A stretch of 64,000 nucleotides of DNA from an uncultured Muribaculaceae bacterium (GTDB lineage Bacteria; Bacteroidota; Bacteroidia; Bacteroidales; Muribaculaceae), in NCBI GenBank assembly GCA_910586455.1, contig CAJUHX010000006.1:9455-73454 (forward strand), in the 5' to 3' direction. A model generated the notes under the pieces. That model was not told the origin of the DNA and did not search any database. It was given only the letters and a program-made list of their open reading frames with translations. Of this stretch, positions 50,304 through 59,667 are shown one piece after another. The position numbers and the translations under genes were made by a program. How positions within the stretch are numbered: position 1 is the first letter of the stretch; every line of letters starts with the position of its first letter.

Positions 50304-51581
50304 CTGCACCGACTCGCCCTCGTCGATGTAGCCGTTGGATGCCACGGCATCATAAATCCGTCCATTGACTACAATCTTGCCGGCTGGACGCATCATGGTG
50401 GCGGTGACGGCCATGCTTCCCACAAGTTCGGCAAGGGTCATGTCCACGCCTACAAAGCCGTCGGATACCTTCAGTTCTTTCATCAGTTCGCTGCTGCGGC
50501 GTACCCAGCGGGGGCCGTGGCTTGAGGTGAGGTACCATACAAGTCCGACGGCCATAAGCAGTCCGGCAACAACTACCATACACGATGTCAGAATCTGCGA
50601 CGTAGTCACTCCGGCAATGCTGTCGGTATCGAGGAGGGCGGCGCACAGGGCTATGAAAACAGCCGCGATACCGCTGACACCGCATACCCCGAAACCCGGA
50701 ATAACAAATATCTCGAGGGCTATCAGCACCACGCCGGCTATGAACAGAATCACAATCCAGCCCGGCAGTGTGCCCAGTATCAGCATCGGCAGGAAATATA
50801 GCACGGCTGCCACGAATGATACCGCTCCGGCAAAACCGAGTCCGGCTGTGTGCATCTCCATGTATATGCCGCCGAGTATCAGCATTACCAACAGTGCGCG
50901 TACGGCGGCATTGCTCAGAAATCCTATCAGTGTGTCGGTTACGGTGGGTTCGAATGTGCGTATCTCCGCACCTTGGAAGCCCAGGGCGTCGATGGCCGCA
51001 CTGAGCGATGGCTCGACCCCTTCGGCATAGCCGGCTTCCACGGCCTCTTCGGCGGTGAAAGTTACCACACTGTCGGGGCCTACCATTCGCACGGCAATCT
51101 CGGGGTCGCGTCGCCAGCTGCCGTCGGGGTTCTTGCCGTGCAGTTCGGCGGTAGCACGCAGAATCGAGCGGTTATAGCTCTGATATTTGTCGGGCAGCGG
51201 TTCGCCGTCGGCTCCGACCACAGTCACGGCGCCCATGCTTGAGCCTGGGGCCATATACACGGTGTCGCAGGCCAGGGCAATCATGGCACCGGCCGAGGCC
51301 GCGTTATGGTCCACGTAGGCCATTGTGGGCATAGGCATGGCCACAATGGCCTTGCGTATGCGGTCGGCATCGTCGAGGGCGCCGCCGAAGGTGTTCAGAC
51401 GCACCACCAGCAGGTCGGCACTTATTTCGCGGGCTTCATCGCAGGCCCGCGAGGTGTGTTGCCACGCCGAGGCGTCGATTTCCGATTCAATGGGCAGTAT
51501 ATAAACCAATTTGCGACCGTAGGCCGCAGTACTGAGGCCGAGGCATAGGACGGCCAGCAGAAGTGTGATGATTCTATTCAT
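50247..51581 (-). CDS. nfeD: NfeD family membrane serine protease-like protein
   Basis: This is a 444-residue protein with a signal peptide, an N-terminal ClpP/crotonase-type protease domain (about 25-200; catalytic-Ser region DHNAASAGAMIALACDTVYM and oxyanion Gly region LNTFGGALDDA), four to five membrane helices (about 215-330) and a C-terminal OB-fold NfeD domain (about 370-444). Such proteins work with stomatin-like partners in membrane quality control; no partner gene is adjacent. It is last in the tamB-thiE-flippase-nfeD run, with an 8-bp overlap with the preceding gene. Its 3' end is the likely integration site of the neighbouring island. Confidence 0.92.
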   Translation of the reverse strand: MNRIITLLLAVLCLGLSTAAYGRKLVYILPIESEIDASAWQHTSRACDEAREISADLLVVRLNTFGGALDDADRIRKAIVAMPMPTMAYVDHNAASAGAMIALACDTVYMAPGSSMGAVTVVGADGEPLPDKYQSYNRSILRATAELHGKNPDGSWRRDPEIAVRMVGPDSVVTFTAEEAVEAGYAEGVEPSLSAAIDALGFQGAEIRTFEPTVTDTLIGFLSNAAVRALLVMLILGGIYMEMHTAGLGFAGAVSFVAAVLYFLPMLILGTLPGWIVILFIAGVVLIALEIFVIPGFGVCGVSGIAAVFIALCAALLDTDSIAGVTTSQILTSCMVVVAGLLMAVGLVWYLTSSHGPRWVRRSSELMKELKVSDGFVGVDMTLAELVGSMAVTATMMRPAGKIVVNGRIYDAVASNGYIDEGESVQVTRFQNAQLYVEPLEIKV

Positions 51582-52608
51582 GGTTTTTCTTTTTCTTTTT
51601 TCCGAAATACGAAGGCAGCAGTATCACTCCGGCCACCAGATACACGTAGTAGCTGAGCAGACGCCAGAACATGGCCAGTACCAGCGCTGCGCCGGCGGAG
51701 CCTATAAGGTCGCCGTAGTAGGTGGTGAAAAGCCACTCGCTTACACCGCTGCCGCCAGGAGTGGGGCTAATCATAAGCAGTACCCACACCACAAACTGAC
51801 GCCCGAATACGAGCAGCCCCGATGCGGCAGGCACGAAGCCCCAGAACAGGGCGTTCACCACCAGATAGCGCGAGAACCACGACACCACGGTAGCTCCGAA
51901 CACATTAAGCCACCAGCGAGCCGAACAAGAGCGTACCCATGCCGAGGTTTCCACTATGTTGTGGCCTGTTTGTGCCACGGAGTTGCTCCAGCGTCGCAAC
52001 GGACGCAGGTCGAATATTCTGTTGAGGAGCCGTTCGACCTTGTGCGGCCATAGCAGTATGCCGCAGAACAGTAGCACGGTATATGCCACGATACCGCTGT
52101 ATACCAGCCAGAAGGCTATCTGCACCGAGTCGAGAAACAGGTCGTTGCCGCCGCTGCCGAACAGTGCCTCCGACGGCAACAGCACAAACAGCAGTGGGCA
52201 GAAGACCACAAAGAACAGCTCGTCGAGCAGAAGGGTGGTGAGAGTGAGTGTAGTGGCCCGCCCCACGCTCACGCCCTCGCGGTTGAGGTAAAACACCGCC
52301 AGAGCGCTGCCACCAACCGCCGAAGGCGTTATGGCAGAGGTAAAGGCGCACATGATGTCGACTCGGAAAGTCCTGCGCCACGACAGCTGCCCGTCGGTGA
52401 TAGTGCGGAAACGCCACGATAGACCGAAGTCGCGACCGGCCATGAACACCACGGCTGCTGCCAGAGCCGCTATGGCACGCCGGTCGAAAGTCAGGCTCTG
52501 CCATACCCGGGCATTGAAGTCGTCGTGAAAGAGCCATGCCACCACGGCCAGGCCTATAAGGACCGGCAGAATAATCCGCAGTGTCAGATTACCCTTCGGT
52601 GTGGCCAT
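51574..52608 (-). CDS. lysylphosphatidylglycerol synthase-like transmembrane protein (UPF0104)
   Basis: This is a 344-residue protein with about eight helices and the LPG_synthase_TM/UPF0104 pattern, including AFTSAITPSAVGGSALAVFY near residue 90 and MISPTPGGSGVSEWLFTTYY near 275. These conserved Gly/Pro-rich loops occur in MprF flippase halves and in AglD-like proteins. It lacks a catalytic C-terminal domain, so a lipid flippase-type role is likely. Start and stop overlap or nearly touch both neighbours, which implies one operon. Confidence 0.88.
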   Translation of the reverse strand: MATPKGNLTLRIILPVLIGLAVVAWLFHDDFNARVWQSLTFDRRAIAALAAAVVFMAGRDFGLSWRFRTITDGQLSWRRTFRVDIMCAFTSAITPSAVGGSALAVFYLNREGVSVGRATTLTLTTLLLDELFFVVFCPLLFVLLPSEALFGSGGNDLFLDSVQIAFWLVYSGIVAYTVLLFCGILLWPHKVERLLNRIFDLRPLRRWSNSVAQTGHNIVETSAWVRSCSARWWLNVFGATVVSWFSRYLVVNALFWGFVPAASGLLVFGRQFVVWVLLMISPTPGGSGVSEWLFTTYYGDLIGSAGAALVLAMFWRLLSYYVYLVAGVILLPSYFGKKKKKNHE

Positions 52609-52610
52609 AG

Positions 52611-53192
52611 TCAGCCAATCTGAGCCATTAATTTTTCGGTGGCGACTACAGGGTCGTCGGCCTTGTACACCGGTGCTCCTACTACAGCGCCCGAAACTCC
52701 CAGGGCGAGCAGGGCGTCGATGGCTGCGGCATATTCATCGCCTGCGGCCACAACCGGATAGGAGGAGTTTACCTGTCGCAGGTCGACCATAAACGCGGCG
52801 ATGCGTTCGGCGTCTAAGTCGTCGGGGAGTTGCACATAGTCAATGTCGGCCTTGGCCATGGCCAGAGCAGTGCCGACATCTGCTACCGTCACGCCGATTA
52901 CAGCCTCCGGGCCGAGTTCCTCGCGCAGAGCCACAGGGTTGAGGGCCTTGTCGCTCAGATGCACGCCGTGCAGGCCCAGTTTGCGGGCAATATCGGGGTG
53001 GTTGTCGACAGTGAGTATCACACCGGCCTCGCGGCACAGAGGTACAATCTGTTCGCCCAGTTCGAGCATATAAGCTTCGTCGGCGTCAGGCAGGTCGAGG
53101 CGTATCCAGCGGCAGCCGCCTTCCACGGCCATCTGTACCAGTTCGGCTACGCTGTATCTGTCGTTTTCGTTTCGTATTATAATCTGTATCAT
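52611..53192 (-). CDS. thiamine phosphate synthase family protein (ThiE/TenI-like)
   Basis: This is a 193-residue TIM-barrel protein. The phosphate-binding loops VDNHPDIARKLGLHGVHLSD near residue 63 and GVSGAVVGAPVYKADDPV near 165 match ThiE. Some ThiE substrate residues look altered: the usual NDRxDLA segment reads DNHPDIA, and IGVTVADV stands where IGxSxH is expected. A TenI-like or divergent role is therefore possible. No other thiamine genes are nearby. Confidence 0.78.
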   Translation of the reverse strand: MIQIIIRNENDRYSVAELVQMAVEGGCRWIRLDLPDADEAYMLELGEQIVPLCREAGVILTVDNHPDIARKLGLHGVHLSDKALNPVALREELGPEAVIGVTVADVGTALAMAKADIDYVQLPDDLDAERIAAFMVDLRQVNSSYPVVAAGDEYAAAIDALLALGVSGAVVGAPVYKADDPVVATEKLMAQIG

Positions 53193-53260
53193 TAGGGTTT
53201 TATTTGGTTTTGGGTGTTTTTATGATAGTCGGATGGGTAGCCGGGCCGGTGCATGCGCGG

Positions 53261-56200
53261 CTAAGGAGTTGTGTGAAGAGTAACAGCAGGAATGGAATCG
53301 GTGTTCACCGAGGAGTCCGGTTCGACACTTTTTCTCTTACGGAGGAATTTTAAGAAGTCGTCGAAGTCTTTTCTGAACATCAGGCCCACACCCTGTGTGG
53401 TGGCGGCGGTGCGTACGTAATAGTTCTGGTCGTTGTAGCGGTTGTAAGCCTTCAGTCGCCAGGTGCCTTTTCGGTTGAGCAGGTATTCGATATCGAAATC
53501 GCCAATAAACTGGTTTGTGTTCAGCGATTTGTCGCGGTAGCCGAAGTTACCGTTGAACAGCAGGCGGTTGTTGAGCAGTCGGCTCGAGAGGGCCACGTCG
53601 ACTTCCACGTCGCTGAAGTCGCCACGGTCGCTTCGCAGGTTGGGTGCTATGCTCCAGTGGTCGCTGAGTTTGCCCAGCATGGAGCTGAGCTGGCTCGATA
53701 TGGTGCTGGAGGCCACGGCGAACACCTCACTGCCCTTGGTGGTCGACGCTACATAGTCGGGTGTGTAGAAGCGGTTGAGGGCCAGCAGATATATAATCTG
53801 GCGGTTCATCATGTCCTCGGTGCTGACAATGGAGTGTACCTTGCGGTAGATGTCCTCGTTGAGGGTAGGGAATAGCAGGTCGAACTTTATGTCGGGCTGG
53901 CGCATGTCGCCCTTTACCATAAGCAGCGCCTGTACTGGCACATTGGTGCGGTTGAGGTCCTTGTCCTGCAGGAACGACTCGTCGAGGTCGCTCAGGTTGG
54001 CGTTTACCTGATACACGGCATTGATATCGAGCTGGGCATTGTAGGGGTCGCCATGGAAGGCTATCGAACTGCCGCGTTTGATGGAGAAGTCCTTGATGAT
54101 TATGTCCTGGAGGGTAAAGTTATAACTACCGTCCTCGAGGGTATATACGCCGTACATGCGCAGGTCGTTATTGAGCGAGCCATATGTGAGGCGCAGGTTG
54201 CCGGCTCCGTTGGCCTTGATTTCGTCGCCGCCCACAGGATCCATCACAATTGTCATGGCCGCGTCGGGAGTGATGTCCACCTGTATGTCCATGTTGTAGG
54301 CCGACGGTTCGTCCTGACTCTGCTGTTGTGCGCGTTCGCGTGCCAGCCGTACCTCGAGCGGAATATCGTCGTTGCGCTGTGGCTCTGTATCCGAGCCTGG
54401 CTTTTTACGGAAAGTTATAAAGGAGTACTCGTCGGCTATAAGCTGGTCGGAGAGCACAAAGGTAAAGTGCGAGCCCGGCGCTGTGGTCATGCTTACCTTG
54501 ATATTGACCACTCCGGGCCGGCCGCTGATGAATGCCGAGCCGTTGCCGTAGATGCGGCCATACCAGTCGGGGCTGATGCGCGAGTCGGTGTCGTAGCTCA
54601 GAAGGTCGCGGGCGTTGGTCACGGCGAAGTCGAACACCGGTTCTTTGAAGAAAGTATGTTTGACAGTGCCGTTGAGAGTGGCAGTATGGCCTTCGATGTC
54701 GCGGACGGTAACATTTTTTATGTCGATTAAGCCAGGCCGCAGGTGGATGCTGTCGCTGGCGCTGTACCAAGTATTGGTGAAGTCGATTTTCACCTGCAGC
54801 GAGTCGGCGAAAATATCACCTTCCATGTCGATATACTTGAAAGTGCCGAATAGCCGGGCATGCCCCGAGGCATAGCCGTCGATACTGCTGGCGAAAGCGC
54901 TCATAAAAGGTTGCATGAAGCCTACCCGTACACGGTCGGCGTCGAAAGTGATGTCGAGCGACTCTGTGGCGGGGAAAATGTCGCCGTATATGTGGCTGTG
55001 GCGTCCGTCGGGCTGTGCCACATCGGCGTCGAGGTAGAACGACTGCTTTTCGTTGTCGAACCGAGCCTGCACTTGGGCGTTGCCCAGTGTGCAGCGGTTA
55101 TAGCTTATGTTTTCAACATACAGGCTGTCGGTCTGTATGATTGGAGTTTTCGACAGCAGGGCGTTGCCGGTGATAACTCCGGAAGCGCGTCCGCCGATAA
55201 GCGCCTTGTCGATTTCGAGGGTTTCGAAAATCTCCAGCATCTCCACATTGTCGAGGGCCACCCGCAGCGAGTCGGCCTCGGTCTTGCCTGCCACGCCTTC
55301 GATGGCTATGGTCTGACGCGTGGTACTCAGCCTGAAATTGTCGACACTTACCGCTCCGGCGGCATATTTTACCTTGGCGGGGTTGATTTCCCATATTTCG
55401 TTGCCAAAGGTTATGTCGCTGCGGTTGAAGTCCACGGCCACGCACAGTTGGTTGTCGTCGTCGCGTTCGAGCAAGGTCGAGAAGTCGATTTTGCCGTTGA
55501 TAGGTATTTTGCGCTCAATCATCCAGTCGAAGTGCGAGTCCACGCGGTTGTCGCAGCCGTCGAGTGTGAAAACCAGTCCGAGAGGGCCTTTTTTTGTGGG
55601 CATCTTAGTAGTGCCGTACACCAGTGAGTGAGAGTCGGCGCGGTTGAGTTGGGCCACCAGGGCTGTGCCTTCGATTATCTTGTCGCCCTGCTGCAGGTAT
55701 GGGGCATCGAGATTCAGGTCTGCGTAGCCGAGTTCCGAATCCATGGTGCCGTTTATGTTCACGGGGTATATTACTTTCACCGGCACATTGAAGAAGTCGG
55801 TGAGGCTGCCTGTGTTGCTCAGTGTGAAATCGTACGAGAAGCGGTTGTGCGATTCCTTGTATGCCGGCGGTTCGGCCAGTACCGGAAATACGGCGGCCAC
55901 CATGTGCCGAATCTGCGGAATCAGGGTGCTGAATATAATCCGGCCCGAAGCATGGCCGTTGAGGATATCGGATATAAGGCTTATCTCGGCATAGTCGTGT
56001 TCGCGGTCGAGCGACAGCAGCAGATGTTCGAGTTCTATCTGTTTTTCCGGTCCTGCGAACCGCAGGTTGTCCACGCCCAACTGGCCCTGCAGATTGTCGA
56101 TGTCGCTGCCCGAGGCCTCCACCGAAATGTTGGCCGCGAGAGAGTAGCCGGGGTAATGTTCGGTTAGCCGGAGCGTGTTCAGGTTCAGACTGTCGATGTC

Positions 56201-57778
56201 GACGGTGGCTCTGAGATGTTTATCGTCGGTGGCATAGCTGCAGTCGCCGCCAAGCCGGAGCCGCATGGCAGGGTCGTCGACACTCAGCAGCGCCACGGCG
56301 TTCTCACGCTCAACGTCCACCGAGGCCTCTATGCCGCTGTATTCGTAGCCGTTGAAGCCAAGGCGATCGCACAGCAGTTCGGCGTGTCCGGTAAACTTGC
56401 GTCGCGCTATGCGTCCGTTGGCCGATATGCCGGCCGAAATCATTCCCAGCCTCTTGTCGCCGAGCAGGCTGCCCAGATTCACGTTGTCGGCATCGACATC
56501 GGCGTTGAAGGCTATGTTGGAGAAATGACGGTCGCTGCGGTAATCGGCACGGACGTATACGGCGTCGGTGCCGGTGGTCAGAGCGGCGTCGATATTGGCG
56601 TTGTGGAGCGATCCGGCACCGCGGGCGCTGAGGCAGAAGCGTTCCAGGCGGCGCAGTATGTCGGGCACTTTGCCGGAGCGCGGGAGCAGCGGGGCGAGTA
56701 CTTTGGCTATTTCGCCGCCGTTGCCGCTTATTTCAAGTTTCTTGAGGTCGAAGTCGGGCGAAATGCTGTCGCGCAGATTCATTGCGTCGGCACACAGCTC
56801 TACTTCGGCTATGCCGTGGCGGTCGCATATGTGCAGACGTTCCAGCCGCAGCTCCGAAAGCGAAGCTTCGGCCAGCATGCTTATGTCGAGATTCAGCGGC
56901 ATATGGTCGAGTACAGGGCTGAACGCCCGCACGTCGGGCAGATACAGATTGCTGCCCTCGCTGATTTCTATGCGGGTAAGAGTGCTTTCCAACACTTGCG
57001 GTATCTGTTCGAAACGCTCGAAATCCATGTGCAGGGGAGCAAAACTGATTTGCGACTGCGGCAGCTGAATACGCAGGTCCGACAGGTCGATGCCGTTGCT
57101 GCGTACATCGGCGCGGGTCTTGAACCCGGCGAGTTCAAAGCCCCCGGACTCGCGGAAGTCAAGACGGTCGATTTCAACCGTGTACTGCTCGTTGCTCAGC
57201 CTCGGTATGTATGCGTTGAGGTTCAGTGCTGTCAGGCTTATATGTGCAGGGTCGAATCCTTGGCGGCGTGGCAGCGAGCGCACGTCGTATCTCAGCCGGG
57301 CGTTGCGCAGTATTACCGTGTTGATTTTAAGGTCGAATCGGGTAGGGGGCTTGTTTTTGTCCTTTCCTCGCAGTTTGTCGAGTATTCCGGCAATGCTCAG
57401 AGGCGAGTCGGGAGTGAGCTTGTATATATCAATTTGGGCTCCGTCCACCAGGGCATAGTTCACTACAATCTTTCCGCTGGTAAGGAAGTGTCGCAGCTCG
57501 ACCCCGGCGCTTACCTCGCTTATACCCAGGGCTCTGCTGCCATAGTCGTCGGTAGCCGACAAACCGTACACCGAAATGCGGTTGAACGGGTGCAGCATCA
57601 CACGGTCGATATTCACATCGGTGCTTAGCAGTCCCGAAAGCTCCTCGGAGGCAATGCGGCACAGCTGCTGCTGGGCCCACGGAGTCGACAATGCCACGTA
57701 CAGCCCCACCGGCAGCCCCACGGCAATAAGTAGCAGGGTCACCGCCAAGAAGCGGAATATTTTCCAGGCGCGAGTCAT
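53261..57778 (-). CDS. tamB: TamB-like translocation/assembly (AsmA-like lipid-transfer) protein
   Basis: This is a 1505-residue protein with one N-terminal membrane anchor (FLAVTLLLIAVGLPVGLYVAL), a very long beta-helical body, and a C-terminal DUF490/TamB domain (GSSIAFHGDPYNAQLDINAV near 1270; MNRQIIYLLALNRFYTP near 1365). TamB family proteins span the periplasm as a lipid-conducting groove between inner and outer membranes and also help barrel assembly. No tamA gene is adjacent. It is first in the operon with ThiE-like, flippase-like and NfeD genes. Confidence 0.92.
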   Translation of the reverse strand: MTRAWKIFRFLAVTLLLIAVGLPVGLYVALSTPWAQQQLCRIASEELSGLLSTDVNIDRVMLHPFNRISVYGLSATDDYGSRALGISEVSAGVELRHFLTSGKIVVNYALVDGAQIDIYKLTPDSPLSIAGILDKLRGKDKNKPPTRFDLKINTVILRNARLRYDVRSLPRRQGFDPAHISLTALNLNAYIPRLSNEQYTVEIDRLDFRESGGFELAGFKTRADVRSNGIDLSDLRIQLPQSQISFAPLHMDFERFEQIPQVLESTLTRIEISEGSNLYLPDVRAFSPVLDHMPLNLDISMLAEASLSELRLERLHICDRHGIAEVELCADAMNLRDSISPDFDLKKLEISGNGGEIAKVLAPLLPRSGKVPDILRRLERFCLSARGAGSLHNANIDAALTTGTDAVYVRADYRSDRHFSNIAFNADVDADNVNLGSLLGDKRLGMISAGISANGRIARRKFTGHAELLCDRLGFNGYEYSGIEASVDVERENAVALLSVDDPAMRLRLGGDCSYATDDKHLRATVDIDSLNLNTLRLTEHYPGYSLAANISVEASGSDIDNLQGQLGVDNLRFAGPEKQIELEHLLLSLDREHDYAEISLISDILNGHASGRIIFSTLIPQIRHMVAAVFPVLAEPPAYKESHNRFSYDFTLSNTGSLTDFFNVPVKVIYPVNINGTMDSELGYADLNLDAPYLQQGDKIIEGTALVAQLNRADSHSLVYGTTKMPTKKGPLGLVFTLDGCDNRVDSHFDWMIERKIPINGKIDFSTLLERDDDNQLCVAVDFNRSDITFGNEIWEINPAKVKYAAGAVSVDNFRLSTTRQTIAIEGVAGKTEADSLRVALDNVEMLEIFETLEIDKALIGGRASGVITGNALLSKTPIIQTDSLYVENISYNRCTLGNAQVQARFDNEKQSFYLDADVAQPDGRHSHIYGDIFPATESLDITFDADRVRVGFMQPFMSAFASSIDGYASGHARLFGTFKYIDMEGDIFADSLQVKIDFTNTWYSASDSIHLRPGLIDIKNVTVRDIEGHTATLNGTVKHTFFKEPVFDFAVTNARDLLSYDTDSRISPDWYGRIYGNGSAFISGRPGVVNIKVSMTTAPGSHFTFVLSDQLIADEYSFITFRKKPGSDTEPQRNDDIPLEVRLARERAQQQSQDEPSAYNMDIQVDITPDAAMTIVMDPVGGDEIKANGAGNLRLTYGSLNNDLRMYGVYTLEDGSYNFTLQDIIIKDFSIKRGSSIAFHGDPYNAQLDINAVYQVNANLSDLDESFLQDKDLNRTNVPVQALLMVKGDMRQPDIKFDLLFPTLNEDIYRKVHSIVSTEDMMNRQIIYLLALNRFYTPDYVASTTKGSEVFAVASSTISSQLSSMLGKLSDHWSIAPNLRSDRGDFSDVEVDVALSSRLLNNRLLFNGNFGYRDKSLNTNQFIGDFDIEYLLNRKGTWRLKAYNRYNDQNYYVRTAATTQGVGLMFRKDFDDFLKFLRKRKSVEPDSSVNTDSIPAVTLHTTP

Positions 57779-57788
57779 AATTGTAATG

Positions 57789-57796
57789 CAAAGTTA
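57789..57796 (-). promoter_or_regulatory. -7 element of the tamB operon
   Basis: TAACTTTG on the minus strand ends 10 bp before the tamB ATG. No good -33 element was found. Confidence 0.5.
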
Positions 57797-57891
57797 CAGA
57801 AATTTTTTCGGTCGCACGCCGCTTTGGAATCAAATATTGTGTGGCTGTCAAAAAAAATGGCCTTTGTTGCGGTACTTATCGAATAATTGAT

Positions 57892-57899
57892 TATATTTG
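57892..57899 (+). promoter_or_regulatory. -7 element of ilvE
   Basis: TATATTTG lies 81 bp before the ilvE ATG. TTG at 57867-57869 could be a -33 with a slightly long 22-bp spacer. Confidence 0.5.
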
Positions 57900-57980
57900 C
57901 AGCCGCAAGCCGCAGTGGCCGCAAAGGGGCGGTCCGTCCGACATGCCATACTAACACTATAACTCAAAGTTGTCTAAGAC

Positions 57981-59009
57981 ATGAATAAACAAACCGAAAT
58001 TGACTGGAGCAACCTGCCTTTTGGCTACTATCCTGCTGACTACAACCTCCGCTGCTACTACCGCAACGGCAAATGGGGCGAAATCGAAGTTTCGTCGGAG
58101 GAAACCTTAAACATCCATATTGCTGCCACCACACTGCATTATGGTCAGGAAATATTTGAAGGCCTCAAGGCTTTCCGTGGCGCTGACGGCAAAATCCGTA
58201 TCTTCCGTCTGGAAGAAAATGCCCGTCGTCTGCGTGAATCGGCCGAGGGCCTGCTCATGGAGCCGGTGCCCGAGGACCTCTTCCGCGAGATGTGTATCCG
58301 TGCTGTAAAGCTCAATGAATATCTCGTGCCTCCATACGGCAGCGGTGCGTCGCTCTATATCCGTCCGCTTGAAATCGGTCTTACCCCCCGTATCGGTGTG
58401 AAGACCGCCGACGAATATCTCTTTATGGTTATGGTGACTCCTGTAGGTCCGTACTTCAAGACCGGTTTCGGCTGCACCGATATCTGCATCACCCGCCAGT
58501 TTGACCGTGTGGCTCCGCGCGGTACAGGCCGCTTCAAATGCGGCGGCAACTATGCGGCTGCTCTCAAGGCAAGCGAAATGGCCCACGACAAGGGCTACTC
58601 GGCTGTACTCTTCCTCGACCCCATGGAGAAGAAATACCTCGACGAGTGCGGCCCCGCCAACTTCTTCGCTGTAAAAGACGGCAAATACATCACTCCCAAG
58701 AGCGACTCGATTCTCCAGAGCATCACCAATATGAGCCTCCAGACTCTGGCAAAGGACATGGGCCTGGAAGTGGAATGTCGCCATATTACCGTGGACGAAC
58801 TCGAAGAATGTACCGAAGCAGCCGCTATCGGCACCGCCGCCGTGGCTTCGCCCATCGGTGAAATCGACGACCTCGACACCGGCAAGAAATACATTATTGC
58901 AAAAGACCGCAAGCCCGGACCCATCACCACAGCTCTGTACAACAAACTCAACGATATCCGTTACGGTGTAGAGCCCGACACCTACGGCTGGAACACCATA
59001 GTTGAATAA
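57981..59009 (+). CDS. ilvE: branched-chain amino acid aminotransferase
   Basis: This is a 342-residue PLP enzyme of fold type IV that swaps amino groups between glutamate and the keto acids of Val, Leu and Ile. The PLP lysine is Lys186 in GRFKCGGNYAAALKA. LHYGQEIFEGLKAFRG near residue 52 and ECTEAAAIGTAAVASPIGEI near 275 are signature segments. The size fits the larger (BCAT2-like) class. Its stop shares one base with the next start codon. Confidence 0.95.
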   Translation: MNKQTEIDWSNLPFGYYPADYNLRCYYRNGKWGEIEVSSEETLNIHIAATTLHYGQEIFEGLKAFRGADGKIRIFRLEENARRLRESAEGLLMEPVPEDLFREMCIRAVKLNEYLVPPYGSGASLYIRPLEIGLTPRIGVKTADEYLFMVMVTPVGPYFKTGFGCTDICITRQFDRVAPRGTGRFKCGGNYAAALKASEMAHDKGYSAVLFLDPMEKKYLDECGPANFFAVKDGKYITPKSDSILQSITNMSLQTLAKDMGLEVECRHITVDELEECTEAAAIGTAAVASPIGEIDDLDTGKKYIIAKDRKPGPITTALYNKLNDIRYGVEPDTYGWNTIVE

Positions 59010-59548
59010 TGATATATCAACAGATTATCGATAAATACTATCCACAAGGATCTCGCCTCCGCGAGGTCCTTGTGTCGCATAGCAGGCAAGTGGCCGATCT
59101 GGCCCTCGATATAGTATGGCGCAGGCAGCTGCCTCTCGACCCCGCCATAGTGGAAGACGCCGCCATGCTCCACGACATAGGCATATTTCGCACCGATGCC
59201 CCGGGCATAGAATGTCATGGCTCTGAACCTTACATACGCCACGGACTGCTCGGTGCAGAACTGCTGCGGGCCGAGGGTGCTCCCGATGAACTGGTGCGTG
59301 TGGCCACCACACATACCGGCACCGGACTCACCTCCGACGACATTGCCCGCCGAGGACTGCCGCTGCCGCCGGGCGACTACATGCCCGCGTCGCTGCTCGA
59401 ACGACTGGTGTGCTATGCCGACAAATTTTTCTCCAAATCGCGTGGCAAACAGCGCAAGACACTCGAACAGGTTCGCGCCACCATGGGGCGACTCGGGCCC
59501 GAGACCCTTGAGCGTTTCGAGCAGCTTCACCGCGAATTTGGCGACTGA
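59009..59548 (+). CDS. HD-domain phosphohydrolase
   Basis: This is a 179-residue HD-domain protein with metal ligands in order: His24 (VSHSRQVADLA), the His54-Asp55 pair (MLHDIGIF), a His in TTHTGTGLT near 107 and an Asp in CYADKFFSK near 136. The family hydrolyses phosphoesters of nucleotides or small metabolites; the substrate is unknown. TAATG overlap with ilvE implies cotranslation. Confidence 0.9.
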   Translation: MIYQQIIDKYYPQGSRLREVLVSHSRQVADLALDIVWRRQLPLDPAIVEDAAMLHDIGIFRTDAPGIECHGSEPYIRHGLLGAELLRAEGAPDELVRVATTHTGTGLTSDDIARRGLPLPPGDYMPASLLERLVCYADKFFSKSRGKQRKTLEQVRATMGRLGPETLERFEQLHREFGD

Positions 59549-59620
59549 AAGCCGGTAAAGCCGATAAAAAGTCTGTAAATTTTGTTATTTATAAACATTG
59601 CGCAGATTGATTGCGTAGCC

Positions 59621-59641
59621 TATGCCGAACTTTGCGGCATA
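59621..59641 (+). other. small hairpin before the unknown gene
   Basis: TATGCCG pairs with CGGCATA around AACTTTG, 27 bp before the start codon. It could be an operator, or a weak terminator for the ilvE-HD operon; there is no T tract. Confidence 0.4.
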
Positions 59642-59667
59642 AAGAATAACACACACATTTACAGATT

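Noticed and set aside
56216..57628. 470-codon plus-strand frame
   Set aside because: It is a shadow of tamB.
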